Assembly: GCA_021209875.1 (NCBI GenBank)
Contig: JAGYVD010000001.1
Span: forward strand, 7,095,522 to 7,159,521
Reading direction: 5' to 3'
Length of the DNA stretch: 64,000 nucleotides
Origin: Rosellinia necatrix
Lineage: Eukaryota; Ascomycota; Sordariomycetes; Xylariales; Xylariaceae
In this document: positions 1 through 11,437 of the stretch, piece by piece
Numbering within the stretch: the stretch's first letter is position 1
How the letters are laid out: each line of letters begins with the position of its first letter
Program-made: the position numbers and the translations under genes
Notes under the pieces: model-generated
Told to the model about the DNA's origin: nothing
Database searches by the model: none
The model's input: only the letters and a program-made list of their open reading frames with translations

Positions 1-673
1 GTGGCCACCTGAGCTAAGGCATTGAGACCGCCCGTCTTCACTCTCCAACAGCATTCAAGTTGCGAACTAGGTCATAAATGGCACAAGCAGCTATATCTAC
101 TAGCAGTATAGCACGAAGATGCCAAGATCTCAAAACGCGGCCGTAGCTAACGCACCTTCTTCCGATCCCCTTCGGGAAATGGCTTGGGTGAACTCAGCAC
201 GATTAAAGCCACCCATATATCTTCGCGGCTAAATTCCCAACCACGAGGAGCCCACATCACAGAGTGCTAGCGGAATGAACCAGGTAGCCAGCCGTGGAAG
301 CACCTCCTATCCCTTCTCCCGTACCGCTAAGCCGGGCTCATTGACGGCCCAAGAAACTTCCTTCCCCCAGGATATATGAGCCGCCTAGGCCCGCCGAAGA
401 TGTTGCCTAAGATCAGCGCACGTTGCGGAAGGGGGTTTTCATCGTAGGCGAGACGCACGCAATATACGTAAAATATAACCTGGGGTTGCGCGTACATGGG
501 CGCGGACAATAGGCGGGAAGTAGGCGTTCTATCGCCCCGGTGGTGTTTATAAAACCGAGCTGCCTTAGCAGCCCCTGGTCACGAGATATCGTGAGGCTAT
601 ATATTCCCATTTTCAAACATCACCCAGACACCACGATCGACGAGCACATTCTCACCATCTATACTAGCCTAAG
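1..673. other. intergenic region upstream of chitin deacetylase
   Basis: Normal-composition DNA without a recognisable gene; the short open frames here show no family resemblance. The last ~130 bases hold the probable promoter of the downstream deacetylase gene. No tRNA or other RNA gene was recognised. Confidence 0.5.
548..554 (+). promoter_or_regulatory. candidate TATA box of the chitin deacetylase gene
   Basis: A perfect TATAAAA lies about 120 bases before the ATG at 674. A second weaker TATATA-like element is at about 598-605. The assignment rests only on sequence and position. Confidence 0.4.
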
Positions 674-1917
674 ATGCTGTTCGCCTCTGCTGTTACTGCG
701 TTGGCCCTGGTGATCGGCGCGTCGGCACGCGCTGTCCCGAGCCCCGTCGACATCATGAAGCGCACGCACACCGCTGGCGCCGTCATCACCAGGTGCTCCA
801 AGTCTGGCGTCCTCGCACTGGCCTACGACGATGGCCCGTATCAGTATACGTCTTCCCTCATCGATACGCTCGACGCCGCCGGTGTTAAGGGGACCTTCTT
901 CTTCACTGGCACGCTGTAGTAAGTCGTTCTCCAGGCCATCGCCGAATTGGAAAAGGGACTGTTGCTCGGGGTGAAATTGTGCTCTGGTAGCTCCCTTCGG
1001 GTCAAATGAAAATCTTGCTTGAATGTCAATCGCTAATCTCAACCTCCGTAGTGGTTGTATTTATAACCAACGTGCTGCTGTCAAGAAAGCTTTCGATAAT
1101 GGGCGTAAGGAACCCCCTCGCTATTTGCTGCTCTATCTAACGCGTAAGGACGTTGCTGACTTTTGTGATCTGTAGACCAAGTTGCCAGTCATACGTGGTG
1201 AGCATATTTTATACCGCGAGGGAGAGCCGGGAGGGCATTTGAGGGGGGCAGTGCTGAAGACCATCTTTCACCAATCACACATACATACACACACACACAG
1301 AGAGAGAGAGAGGGGGGAGGTGAAGGCCCGAGGGGGAATACCACGAAAACTGTAACTGACAGGCCGACGATTCCGAACAGGACACACCCACACATGGGCT
1401 CGATGAGCGCGTCGGCAATCCAGAGCGAGATGGAGAAGGTGGAGCAGGCGATGGTGAACATCTTCGGGCGCAAGCCGGCGTACGTGCGGCCGCCGTACCT
1501 CGAGACGGGGGGCCAGTTCCTCAACGTCATGCGCCAGATGAACTACAGCGTCATCAACAACGACATCGACACCGGCGACTGGAACAACCAGTCGCCGACC
1601 GCCAGCGAGCAGCTCTTCCAGCGTGCAGGCGCCGGCGGAAATGGACACATCCCTCTCATGCACGAGACGTACCAGTCTACCGTCACTACCCTCACGAACT
1701 GGCTCATTAACTGGGCTCGCACGAACAACCTCAAGATCGTCACCGTCGGTATGTCGACTCCCCTCGCTCCCTCTCGTCCCTCCTCCCCTCCCGCGCTTGA
1801 TTCGGTGGGCATGCTGACTGACTCTTTGCGTTTTCCCTTGAAGCCGAATGCCTAGATGATGCTGCTGGCATGTACAAAGAAGGCACTTTCCCTGGGAATG
1901 GCGCCAGCAGTTGTTAG
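674..1917 (+). CDS. secreted chitin deacetylase (polysaccharide deacetylase, NodB domain, CE4)
   Basis: Five exons give a 253-residue protein: 674-918, 1052-1104, 1176-1197, 1381-1748, 1844-1917. All introns are GT-AG, with CTAAT/CTGAC-type branch sites visible. Residues 1-19 form a signal peptide. The NodB/CE4 motifs follow in order: YDDGP (51-55; D52 would be the catalytic base and D53 a metal ligand), HTWTHP (105-110; H105 and H109 metal ligands), RPPY (143-146), DIDTGDW (168-174) and IPLMH (197-201, catalytic H201). These enzymes remove N-acetyl groups from chitin outside the cell, in wall remodelling or in hiding chitin from hosts. The protein is only catalytic domain, with no chitin-binding module or GPI signal. 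C41, C84, C232 and C253 could pair in disulfides. The acceptor at 1380 was preferred to an AG at 1362 because it restores the contiguous HTWTHP motif. The third intron (183 bp) is long for this gene and carries a CA/GA microsatellite. Confidence 0.9.
1273..1312 (+). repeat. CA/GA dinucleotide microsatellite inside intron 3
   Basis: An (AC)n run passes directly into (AG)n and then a G-rich stretch, all within the third intron of the deacetylase. Length polymorphism is expected; it would not change the protein. Confidence 0.85.
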
Positions 1918-2429
1918 ATGGTCTCTATTAGTAGTGCCTGCGGTCGGTGGCAAAACTACTGTCTCTGCTTCACGGCCTCGATCTCTTTACCATGGAGATT
2001 ATTAGCCTGGGTCTTGTATATATGCGATATGAACATACAAGAAGGCTTGGGTTTTCGGGACCAGTGTCCTAGTCGTCTATGCTGACCCCGAATATAACGC
2101 TATCTAACTATATTCAAAAAAGAGTTATGATCTTTGTTGATATTAGGTTGAACCGTAAAATCAATAGTGGCCTCGTGGCATTTTCACGCAAGTCAGTATT
2201 ATCACTGGCCTAACGGCGTTGGTTTCACAGGTTATATGTTCTTGGGTTCCGACTTTTGTAGCGTATGTATTGAAGCAAGTTATCACTAAACCTAGCTACA
2301 TGTGCCAAGTTTATCCGAATTCACATCCCCCGAAACTCCTGTGCCCGCTCCAAGGCTAGTCAAATTGTATGACCAACTAGGGTATCATTCACCTATTTCA
2401 AACCCATGCATTGCCTGTCCATCGATTGG
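1918..2429. other. intergenic region between convergent genes
   Basis: This is the 3' flank of both the deacetylase (+) and the amidoligase-like gene (-), which converge here. It is somewhat A+T-rich. No gene or repeat was recognised. Confidence 0.5.
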
Positions 2430-3926
2430 CTAAGCTTCAACCGACGCCTCCATCTGCTGCTGTTCAGTAGCACCCCATCCGTCGTCCATGTACTGGTTGT
2501 AGCCGTAGTCATACCAGTAATGCAGGTGCCAGCCGACCTCATATCCCCTGTCGAGGAGTCCGCCAGAGTCGCCGTCGGGTCGGTGGAAGGCGAGGGCAGG
2601 CTCCCGCTCGTGTCTGCCGCTCTGCAGACGATGGTGGACGGCGTCGATGTCGTCCTTGCTGAGGCCGATGTCATGAAGGAGATCGAAGACACTGTAAACG
2701 TCGGGGTTCTTGCCGGACTCGGCGCAGTTGTGTAGCAACTGGAAGTACTCATCGTTAGAGGATTCGACGACGGCGGGCCCGCAGAGCGCGAGGCAAATCT
2801 TGGCCCAGACCACGACCCAGTCGGCGTCTAGGGAGCCTGCGCCCTGACGGAACTCGATGGTAGGCTTGCGCGACTTGACCGAGCCTGCGCCCGGGGTGCC
2901 CCATTTGGCCCACTGCTGCTCGCCGATGTAATCCATATTGGAGAAGTTGTAGGCGCCGCGCCAGCCCTGGAATGTCACAAGCTCCGCGACGGCCCGGGTG
3001 TCCGTGACGCGGAGGATGCTCTGCAGGCCGCGCTGGAGATCAAGGGTCTCGGGTAGGCCCTTCTCGGGGTTCAAAGTTCGGCCGATGTTGTAAAAGGCGG
3101 CGATCAGGCGCGACAGTGTCGATTCGTTCGACGCAGTGATGCCGGCAGGGCGGGTATAGGTATATATCGTGGGTTTCTTTACCAACCTCTTGACACGCTC
3201 TGTAGTGAATGCGACATGTTGGGGCTTTCCCAGCCGGGCAGGGTGGCGTGTTGCGGCCTTAGCTCCCATCCCACACCGAAGGTGGCTATAGTCACGCATG
3301 CTCAAGCAGTGCTCGTTGCCGAGCCGGCAACCAGCATGTAGGACGTTGATTAGGTCTTCAGCCATCCACAGCATACCAGCCGTGCGCTGTACCGGTCGCA
3401 GTTTCAGAGGCATTCGATCACGGCCGACGTGGACATGAAGGCCACATACGGGTGGCACAGCGGTGCGGAACGCGGCATTGATAGTCCGAATGACGGTTGA
3501 TATCTCCTTGAATGCGTCTTTACCAGCAGTGAAGACGGGTGAGTTGATCTCGACGCCGGTGGATTTCAGGGGACTGTATGCCTGTTCAAAGTCGAGGGGC
3601 AGCTTCACAGATCCGTCGGGCACAACGTTCCAGACGTTGAGAAGGCTGGTGTTGTACTTTGTTCCCTTGGCGCTGCAGCTGGCCACGGCTTTGAAACCGG
3701 CTGAAATAATGGCTTCCGCGACCTTCTCGCGCACCCAGGCTGCTTCGAGCTCGACGACACGGTTCTCTTTCGGGTCGAAGTCGAGAGGCGGCGCAATATC
3801 GCGTGGGGTCTTGATGATAGGGCCATAGCGCTCGTTGTCCTTGACAACTGTCGGCTGACCATGGGTGTTGTAAAACACAAGAAACTCGAGTTCCAATCCC
3901 ACGGTTTGATAGGATGTGGACGCCAT
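2430..3926 (-). CDS. fungal amidoligase-like protein (Amidoligase_2 / COOH-NH2 ligase superfamily)
   Basis: A single uninterrupted frame of 498 residues. The amidoligase_2 signature is visible in order: GLELEF at 10-15 (two glutamates, E12 and E14), W99 followed by PDGS (103-106), GVEINSPV (124-131), GLHVHVG (162-168, with H164 and H166) and TIEFRQ (356-361, an acidic-Arg element). The family shares a glutamine-synthetase-type fold and is predicted to form amide or peptide bonds with ATP. Fungal members are uncharacterised, so substrate and role are unknown. There is no signal peptide or membrane segment, so it is probably cytosolic. The last ~55 residues (from about 440) are low-complexity and rich in Gly, Tyr, Trp and His. 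Start: first ATG of the frame, four residues before the conserved core begins, with a TATA element about 110 bases upstream. It converges with the deacetylase gene. Confidence 0.8.
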   Translation of the reverse strand: MASTSYQTVGLELEFLVFYNTHGQPTVVKDNERYGPIIKTPRDIAPPLDFDPKENRVVELEAAWVREKVAEAIISAGFKAVASCSAKGTKYNTSLLNVWNVVPDGSVKLPLDFEQAYSPLKSTGVEINSPVFTAGKDAFKEISTVIRTINAAFRTAVPPVCGLHVHVGRDRMPLKLRPVQRTAGMLWMAEDLINVLHAGCRLGNEHCLSMRDYSHLRCGMGAKAATRHPARLGKPQHVAFTTERVKRLVKKPTIYTYTRPAGITASNESTLSRLIAAFYNIGRTLNPEKGLPETLDLQRGLQSILRVTDTRAVAELVTFQGWRGAYNFSNMDYIGEQQWAKWGTPGAGSVKSRKPTIEFRQGAGSLDADWVVVWAKICLALCGPAVVESSNDEYFQLLHNCAESGKNPDVYSVFDLLHDIGLSKDDIDAVHHRLQSGRHEREPALAFHRPDGDSGGLLDRGYEVGWHLHYWYDYGYNQYMDDGWGATEQQQMEASVEA

Positions 3927-5459
3927 TTTGTGGCTAGAAAGTATGAAGAGGAGCAGAGAATTGGGGTGTAACTAACACGAGCTATGATTGATGCTATCGC
4001 AGCTGCTGAAGAAGGAGATGGTGGAATAGCCTCGTATTTATAAAAATGGTTAGAATTGTGTGTGGGAAGTCAAAAGGGCATAGAAGGTGGGTGATCGGAA
4101 CTAGTTCCTGCCGTTGCTGCCGTTATCAGGGAAAGTAACACGAGAAAGAAACCACTGGACGGTAGGAGAGATGATTTACATGCTCAAAGGTCCAGGTCCC
4201 ATATTGTGGCCACTGTGTCTGTGCGCCTACCCTACCCAAGCTTCCTTAGTGGACTAGAACAAAAGGCGACAAACAAGAAGGATCTGCTGTCAGGGGGGGC
4301 AGGTATGGGTATTGACGGGTGAACAAGTTCAACTCCTGGTACACGCTTGCGTCTTAACCTTGCCCGGGCAATCAATATATGGTTATCCTATAGTTAATCA
4401 TAAATTACTCAAATTGAGCGGTTACCATTCTTCCGGATAACTGGATTGCATTCACTACACCGTAGAAGCTGTTAGCCTTGATCCCCGAGGGTTGGCTACA
4501 TGTAACTGGCATCTCCAATATCATGGAGGCGAAGCCTGGCTTGAACATCAATTATTGCAAACTCGGCATAGTTTTCAGTTTTGCGGTATACATAACAAGT
4601 AGACACAACAATTGCAGAAAGAGAACCAAGAAGCTGGCTTGTGACACCTTTGCGTTCCAAACCACCAACCTTACAAACTTACATTATCTTACAAACTGTG
4701 AGACACTACACGTGGTCATTGCAGAAGCTAACTAAATACATACATTGATTCAAATTAGCAATCGTTCTCACTGGAACAGGCTATGTGATTGTTCTTGTTC
4801 TTTTTTTTTTTTTTTTTTTCTTGAACGCAACACATACTATTGCGGCTTATCTTGGTCTTTACATTGGGTTACTTGGCGGGGATGCATACTCACAAGTGAC
4901 ACTTGTACCTAAGCGTGGAGGAGAATTTCACTTCTCGGCAAACACTCTATATCTACTGCTGATATATTCTATTAGGAGATGGATTTTGAACTACCTCCAG
5001 GCAAAGATGATGTTGGAAATCTAATGGAGGTCTTTCCATCAGAATCCTGTTTCACAGTATTTTAGGAACGTTTTGTAGACACTTTCATATATCCGCATGA
5101 CCAGGCCATAGCCTCGTATATCACACGTAGATTGATTGATGCAAGCTTGTAAGTCCTCTCTGGGGCATAACACGTGGCTTCCATTTGTGTGTCTGCTCAA
5201 TAAAGAGCCAACCGGTGTTGTTGAAAATGGGGCTGGTTTGGCCAATCGAAGCCATGTCAATGGCAGAATTATTACACCGCCCGTCCGTCAAGCTACCTGG
5301 GTAACTACCTCGATCTACTTACGTAGGTACGTAACTAGGTAGCCGCTATGGCAGAATGACACACCGCCATCCATATTTGCGATCATAGGTCTCCTTCCTC
5401 ATAGCATCATAACCACAACAGCCAATCCACTCACTCGCCTCATCCCATCATGGCCCCTG
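3927..5459. other. intergenic region
   Basis: Promoter side of the amidoligase-like gene, followed by about 1.4 kb without a recognisable gene. A 19-base T run lies at 4801-4819. Around 5290-5340 there are repeated TACCTAGGTA-like words, which recur at 11665-11720 and 47400-47545. Short open frames (for example 4478-4735, +) show no family resemblance. Confidence 0.45.
4035..4042 (-). promoter_or_regulatory. candidate TATA box of the amidoligase-like gene
   Basis: Reads TATAAATA on the minus strand about 110 bases before the ATG at 3926. Inferred from position only. Confidence 0.4.
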
Positions 5460-5621
5460 TGTCACGGAACTAGTCTTGACCTAAGGACTCCACTAGGGCA
5501 CGGGCCAGATTACTGTATATAAAAGGAGCGAGTAGCTGGCGACTGACCAAGTGAGGAACCTTCTCTCCTTGTGCAATAACATAAGTTTTTTCTGGAACTA
5601 CCAGCAGTACGAACTGTGACA
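5460..5621 (+). mobile_element. solo-LTR-like element, copy 1
   Basis: 162 bp that begin TGTCAC and end GTGACA, the TG...CA form of an LTR with short inverted ends. Internally there is TATAAAA at 5518-5524 followed by a purine-rich GGAGCG. A second copy lies in the same orientation at 15475-15634, about four fifths identical by eye. Flanks are ccctg (left) and ctctg (right), a possible 5-bp target duplication with one C-to-T change. No retroelement body is attached, so a solo LTR left by LTR-LTR recombination is the simplest reading. Confidence 0.7.
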
Positions 5622-5806
5622 CTCTGCTCATAGCCCCTGTTCATGGCCCCTGTCGAACAGAAACCACGCGCTGCATTCGTCTCTCTCAATGATTTCAATG
5701 ATTACCAGTCATGGTTTGACGATGCGTACCGTGCATAATGTTGTTAGACCATCTTGTGCTAAAGACATCCATACAAAGAGCTAAGACACCAAACCCTGTT
5801 CCCTGA

Positions 5807-6052
5807 CTGCTTACCGCTGAGGCACGCCCCTCCGCGATCCTGATCACCGCCACCGCGCTCACATTCGCCCGGAATCCCCACGGCTGAGAGGCAGTTCTTC
5901 ATTATGTGCGCTGGGGAGGGGCAGCCCTCATCATGGACGATTTCCCTACCTCCGTGTCACACGCCGCCGTCCAGCCCTTCTTTGCCAAGGCTGGCCTACC
6001 ATGGGGCACCGGGCCTCACGCTGTTATTCTTGCCATGTGCCGTCTCCCCTAA
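5807..6052 (+). pseudogene. relic of an uncharacterised fungal protein family
   Basis: A G+C-rich patch reads as one protein-like frame broken by an in-frame TGA at 5885-5887 and ended by TAA at 6050-6052. Before the stop it reads like a beta strand segment (PSAILITATALTF). After the stop come a YVRWGGAALI segment and a FFAKAGLPWG segment. From memory this resembles the GG-hydrophobic / FF-x-x-x-GLPW core of an unnamed fungal hypothetical family. The conserved continuation after GLPW is missing or frameshifted. Only about 80 residues survive. No function is proposed, and the family resemblance needs a profile search. Confidence 0.35.
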
Positions 6053-9000
6053 TCACACAACGCTGCGCGCCCGTCCTTCCCCTAGGTGAATATTTCTAAG
6101 GGAAAGCCTTGGGGGGATTGGACTAAAAGGGCACAGATGCGGACAGGCGGGGCGGTGCAAGGTCGTGATAAGCACGAACACGAACAACCTCCTTCAGCAT
6201 TGACCCTGATCCTGCATTCTTGTGCAAATGAAGTGAAGTATCATGACTAAGCAGTCAGAGAAGCAGGTATAAGGGTTGGGTTGGCCAGGTAGGGCAGCAA
6301 TAAAGAGCACTTTTACCACCTACATGATTTCCAGACCACTGGACTCCGGCTTTGTATTATTTTTTTCAACGATTTTAATTAAGTTACGCTGCCTTGGTTA
6401 ACTAATTCCCAAACTTCGCAATCAAAAAAAAAAAAACCACAGTCGGAGGTACAAGAACGACTTATCTCTAACAACCTCTCTCTAACAAAACTGCCAATAA
6501 TATCTACCTACAGACAGGTTGTTTGCTTTGCTACTTTGTTCGTGTTTGCGTATTTTCGCTAGTGGTTATTTATAGCATCTGTGAGCTGATCTGCCAAGAT
6601 CTCGGGCTCTTATCCGAGATCAAATGGCCATCTTGAGGGAGACGTCGCTTTGACCATATTACCTACTCATTTGTCGTTAAGTCCACACAACACACCTTCT
6701 CGGAGTCTGACGAAGGTTGGTTATGTTCTCAGCTTTTGGTATGGCAACATTGGCGGGCCAAATTCGGTGCATCATTCTAGGGTCTATGATTACCTGTCTA
6801 CTGAACTATGTTATGATATCAGAATTGTTTGAATACCTCGTCTGGCAATAACTAAATTTAATCCCCAACTAACTGCCCAGCTTCTCATGTCCCCTTTTTT
6901 GTTTGGGCGAAACTTATCCCTCGTTGCTCTTAATGCCTAAATTTTAGTCGCCACAAGTTCAAAGCCTTAGAACTTCCCTCCGAAACGAATTACACCATTC
7001 GCTTTTTCTGGGAGTGATACTTCAAGGGAACCTATAGAAAATCTTGCATTAGTTTAATGCTGTTGAATATCGGGGTGGGAAATGTGCTTTGGATGTTTCT
7101 AGACTCGAATCCGTCCCACACAACGCACTTTGCGTGTATAAACAGAAAGGTTCCCTCTGTCGTTCTTTTGACATTATGGCTTTCGCACGCGCCAGATGCT
7201 GTTGAAGTCAAGCACTTCTTTCCTGTCAAATGTATATGGGTCACTCCGCAACCTCCTGTCTATATTAATCTAGATATCCCGGGTCCCTTCGGGTCCCTCC
7301 ACTCTACTCTACACCTTGAATATCATTAACTTGCCTTCATACCATGCTCCGCTTCTCTTGAAATTTCCTTACTACTAAGAACCAAGAGTCAATATTGCCC
7401 ATAGATACTCGAACGTAATAACGTGAGGTATAAGGGAGGACGCTATGGATATCATGTTTCCAAACTTGCTCTTGACGAACGTCAGGGCAGTGTTCACCTC
7501 GAAAGTCGCCGCCCCACCACCGACGCGCCGATAGTGCTCTGCAAGAATTGCGAGTGTCAAGTGATAGTGTCATAGGGCGAGTAGATAGGCTTATTCTAGG
7601 TAGCAGGGGGTGTAAGGGTTGTATTTAGGGCTCAACAGGGCAAGCAATCCAGTCCTGAACCCTTCAAAACCCAAAAGGACCTTGAAGGTCCTTATACACT
7701 GCCGATTCCAGTACTGGAATCACCCTAGGTGTCGGGTAGTAGCTAGTGGTGTCATAGTTGGATCTGACAGCAAGCTGGGCGTGGGCCTAGTATAAGAGCT
7801 CTGGACGAGTTACACTGGCGGGAATCCTCAGGTGATGTACTCTCAGTCCGTGATAAATAGTGACACTACTTGTCTCAGTAAACTCATTCTCTGTTAGTCC
7901 AAACTCCCCTGCACCCTTGAATATCCGGCACAAAAAGGATTTTAGAGCACTATATCGGAGATTATCAATGTCGTCGCAGAATGGGCTCTAGTCAAGGGAG
8001 AATTGCGCTGCAGGGAAATAACGGATTTCTTATGTATGGGTAACTTTTTGTTGGACCTCGATAGCTATTGGATGATGAAGTGACGCTTACATGTAGGAAA
8101 AGTGCTGCTTTAGCCATGAGCATTTAAGTTCGGCCCTGGACAACATAAAACATACCTATCTTAGCTGCTTTTCTATAGTCAACTGTTAGACTACTTCATC
8201 TAGGTTTTAGGTAGACAAGGTATGTTCACCATCCATCCCTTGTCGCAAACCTCCTGTGTCCGAGCAGACCCCGATCATTAGCACTCTCTTGACCACCGAT
8301 CCTGGTAGATCCCTAGAGATTATTTATCTTGGGCGCTGGTGTTTTGTGTGGCACTTTCTGCCGACTAAGAAAACTGTAAATAGCCAATATCGATCATATC
8401 TCACGCCCAGTAGTAGTTTTCGATTTCTCTTGGCGGGAAGAAGTAACAGAGTTAAGTCCTGGGGGGATGTTTATTGCCAACAAGGTCCTCACCGGGTTCT
8501 TGCTGGATCACTTGATAACATCCGAAATTACACCTTGTTCTATTAAGCGCTTGAATTGCGAAGCGTTAAACAAACATGATGGGTTGGCGGTTGACCTCTG
8601 CCTTAATAACAGAGTCAACCCTTCTGGCTTAGGCATGCCACACATCTGATCGTAATCTGAATGTCTTAGGTAGATAAAACACATGGCGAGGTACTAGCTG
8701 CCCAACTGTATAGTTGTATAGGCATATCTGTGTATATAAGGACTGAAGGCCTCCCACTATAGATGGTAGGGCCGGGAATCAATGATATTGAACCCTACCC
8801 GTATACTCAATTATCTATTTGCGACCCAGTTGCTACCCTCTCTAGTGACTAGACCTCACTCTGGACATTCTTCCCATGACAGAATGTCAGATAAAACTCT
8901 ACTTTGCGGCGGTAGCTGGCAATACCTACGTAAGAGATGCAAGATGAAGGAGTACGTTAATACTATCTCTAGCCTAATGTGTGTCTTGGTTGGTATCGAG

Positions 9001-9694
9001 TGTCAGAAGTTATACACCGGCAGCTTTGGCGACTTCTTGCCAGCCTGCGACTATACGACTATATTATGCATACACGACGCGGAATTGGCCGAGGCATTAT
9101 ATTTGATTACCATTTTGGAGAAAATTTGCGCAGCATTAATCTGAATCCGCTCGGGGCATTCTACTCGGCGAGCCGTTCTGCATTCGGCTATTAACATATA
9201 GTCGCTGCCGCCCGCTTCTGAACATACGAATTGCGCGAGTGACGTCTGGCAGCACGACTCCTAAATTCTAGAATACGGCTCCCATATTCCAGAAAGTCGC
9301 CCCTAATGTCCCATGGGGTTCCTATCAACACCTTGGGGACTCTGACTGGGGACAAGAAACGTCTTGCTGTGATGAATGCTTGCGTTTGTATATACGAGAG
9401 TGAAGGGGGGTTTATATATGATCCCTTGGCTCTAATTAGTGTTAGTTGACAGATAGTTGTCTAGAACTTGGCTGACAAATAATAAAATGGCAAGATAGGC
9501 GGAGCTGAGGCTCGACAGAGGAATATTGATTACTCACTTGTCAGGTAAACACACAGTTGAAGAGTAGAGAAGTCTGACGGACTTCATCGCGCCTAAGCTA
9601 ATGGCAAGCCGAACAAATTCAACCCTATATGATACCTGCCCACCGGCTAGGCTGGTTGGGTACAATCCTCGCATCTCTTACCATTGGTGCCAAC
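6053..9694. other. long intergenic region without recognised genes
   Basis: About 3.6 kb of moderate A+T content. Several short open frames exist (7057-7329 +, 7375-7560 -, 8256-8546 +, 8782-9144 +), but none shows a recognisable domain, conserved start context or splice-supported extension. They may be decayed gene pieces or chance. No RNA gene was recognised. Confidence 0.4.
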
Positions 9695-11437
9695 CTATAC
9701 ACGTGGGCGATTTGGTATCACCGTCAAGCCCCTCACTCCCTTGAGTCCCATTTTACCCACGGTACTCTTCTCCAGGCTAGGGACTTCGGCAGCGCCGAGG
9801 CCTTCGAGTGCGAATTTGTTGGCTTCCGCTACAAGTTTGACGGCATCCCACTTCATACGTTTCAGGTAGCTGTTGTAGAACCCGAGCCATGCCTTGTATG
9901 TGCTTTGTTGGTTGTCCATCTGCGGAGTAATTCTCCTGATATCGTCTTGCGCGGTCAGGTCGGCAGGGTGCTCGTTGAATGTGATGTCCTTAAGCTCCCA
10001 TCTCGAAAACCAGGTTTCGTGGGATGTGATGATGAAGGTACCCCTGCCCTCGGCACCTGCGCGCGCTGTGCGCCCGAGACGATGCACGTATGACTCCTTG
10101 TCGGAAGGTATCCCTGCCTGGAACACGTTGGTCACAGCGGGGAAATCCATACCGCGAGCTATGACATCGGTGGCAATCATGATGCCAGTCCGGGCTCGGC
10201 GATACTGTTCGGTGACACTGGTGCGCTTGCCCTGGGGCATTCGCGAGTGCAGGCGAAGGATAGGCGGCATATCGGGAAATTGTTGGAGAAGTTCGGTATA
10301 AAAGTTCACAAGCCCTGCCGTGGGGGCGAAGACAATAGCCTTGAATGCCTCTGATCCAACCTCGGTTCGTTCCCGGCGTAGTGCGCCTAGTAAAGCGGCC
10401 GCCATGTCGGAAAAGTCAGGCACTATGATTAGTTGCTGTGGGACGCGCTCATGTGTGCTTGCTTCGCCTTCTTGTATGGTCGAGATATACTTGTACTCTT
10501 TCGAAAGGACCAGACCGGACACCTTTTGAACGTACTCCGGAACAGTAGCTGAGAAAAGCATGCTTTGTCTAGGCTTGGTCGCCTTGCTTGGTAGGCACCC
10601 AACGATCTGCTTCAATGAGGCAAGGAAACCCATGTCTAGCAGCCTGTCTGCCTCATCCAGCACCAAGGTATCCAGCTGCTGCAGCTTCTCAACGACAGGG
10701 CTTGACTCCCCCCCGAGGTGGTCATAAAGCCGACCGGGCGTTCCGATCAATATATCGCAGCCTCTCATGATGCGTCTTTCCTCAACATCTTTATTGGTGC
10801 CGCCGATGGCAATGCACACCTTGTACTGGGGTAGCCGCTGCAACAAGGCCTCCGCTTCGGTGGCGATCTGCAATGCGAGTTCTCTGGTGGGTGTGATGAC
10901 TAGAAGCGATACAGCGGAGCCCGGCCGTATCCCCCGGTTTACAAGATTCTGGAGAGCAGGCAGCAAGAATGCGACAGTCTTGCCGGTACCCGTCTTAGCC
11001 TGCGCTAGAATATCCGAGCGGTCGGTGAGGATAGGTCGGATGGTAGCTGCTTGAACGGGCGTCATATTTTCAAACTTCAAATCTTCAGTGATGGTGGAGA
11101 GCAACGTAGGATGGACGAGACCGCCCTCCCTCAAGTCGCTGAACTTCTGCTCGTCGGGCGAGATGGGGATGGTCAACGAGGCAGAAGAGCCCGTGCTGGC
11201 GGGACCGGCTGACGGGCTGCCTAGGTCATTGCGGCTGTTTGCGTCTCTGGTCGCCCGTTTGCTGAACTTCCGGGTGGCGGCCCCTCTGCCTCTGAATTTG
11301 CCGGGTGGTTTCGCCTTGGCGTGGTGTCTGGCGTTCTTCTCCATGATGAGACTGCGCGTCAATGTGGTGGTGGTGGCGGCGGTTGTGAAGTGGTGTCGGA
11401 GGAAGACAAGTGCAGGAATAGGGAACCTAACCTGCAT
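9695..11437 (-). CDS. mitochondrial DEAD-box ATP-dependent RNA helicase, MSS116-like
   Basis: An intronless 580-residue frame with the full DEAD-box set: Q motif (TPVQ, 126-129), motif I AKTGTGKT (147-154), Ia PTREL (183-187), Ib TPGR (233-236), II DEAD (261-264), III SAT (296-298), V ATDVIARGMDF (422-432) and VI HRLGRTARAG (452-461). The first ~30 residues are rich in Arg, Thr and hydrophobics without acidic residues, like a mitochondrial presequence. A basic, disordered stretch (34-75) follows. The post-helicase region ends in a basic tail. Yeast Mss116 and Neurospora CYT-19 are chaperones that unfold misfolded group I/II introns and other mitochondrial RNAs. The match in motif spacing and architecture suggests the same role, but a closely related paralogue is possible. 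A second ATG at residue 32 would remove the presequence. Confidence 0.85.
   Translation of the reverse strand: MQVRFPIPALVFLRHHFTTAATTTTLTRSLIMEKNARHHAKAKPPGKFRGRGAATRKFSKRATRDANSRNDLGSPSAGPASTGSSASLTIPISPDEQKFSDLREGGLVHPTLLSTITEDLKFENMTPVQAATIRPILTDRSDILAQAKTGTGKTVAFLLPALQNLVNRGIRPGSAVSLLVITPTRELALQIATEAEALLQRLPQYKVCIAIGGTNKDVEERRIMRGCDILIGTPGRLYDHLGGESSPVVEKLQQLDTLVLDEADRLLDMGFLASLKQIVGCLPSKATKPRQSMLFSATVPEYVQKVSGLVLSKEYKYISTIQEGEASTHERVPQQLIIVPDFSDMAAALLGALRRERTEVGSEAFKAIVFAPTAGLVNFYTELLQQFPDMPPILRLHSRMPQGKRTSVTEQYRRARTGIMIATDVIARGMDFPAVTNVFQAGIPSDKESYVHRLGRTARAGAEGRGTFIITSHETWFSRWELKDITFNEHPADLTAQDDIRRITPQMDNQQSTYKAWLGFYNSYLKRMKWDAVKLVAEANKFALEGLGAAEVPSLEKSTVGKMGLKGVRGLTVIPNRPRV

Noticed and set aside
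1351..1380. Alternative acceptor at 1362 for intron 3 of the chitin deacetylase
   Set aside because: It would insert six residues into the conserved HTWTHP metal-binding motif; the acceptor at 1380 keeps the motif contiguous.
5268..5295. Word ACACCGCCCGTC resembling the 3' end of small-subunit rRNA
   Set aside because: Only about a dozen bases match and the surrounding sequence has no rRNA helices or further similarity; chance is adequate.
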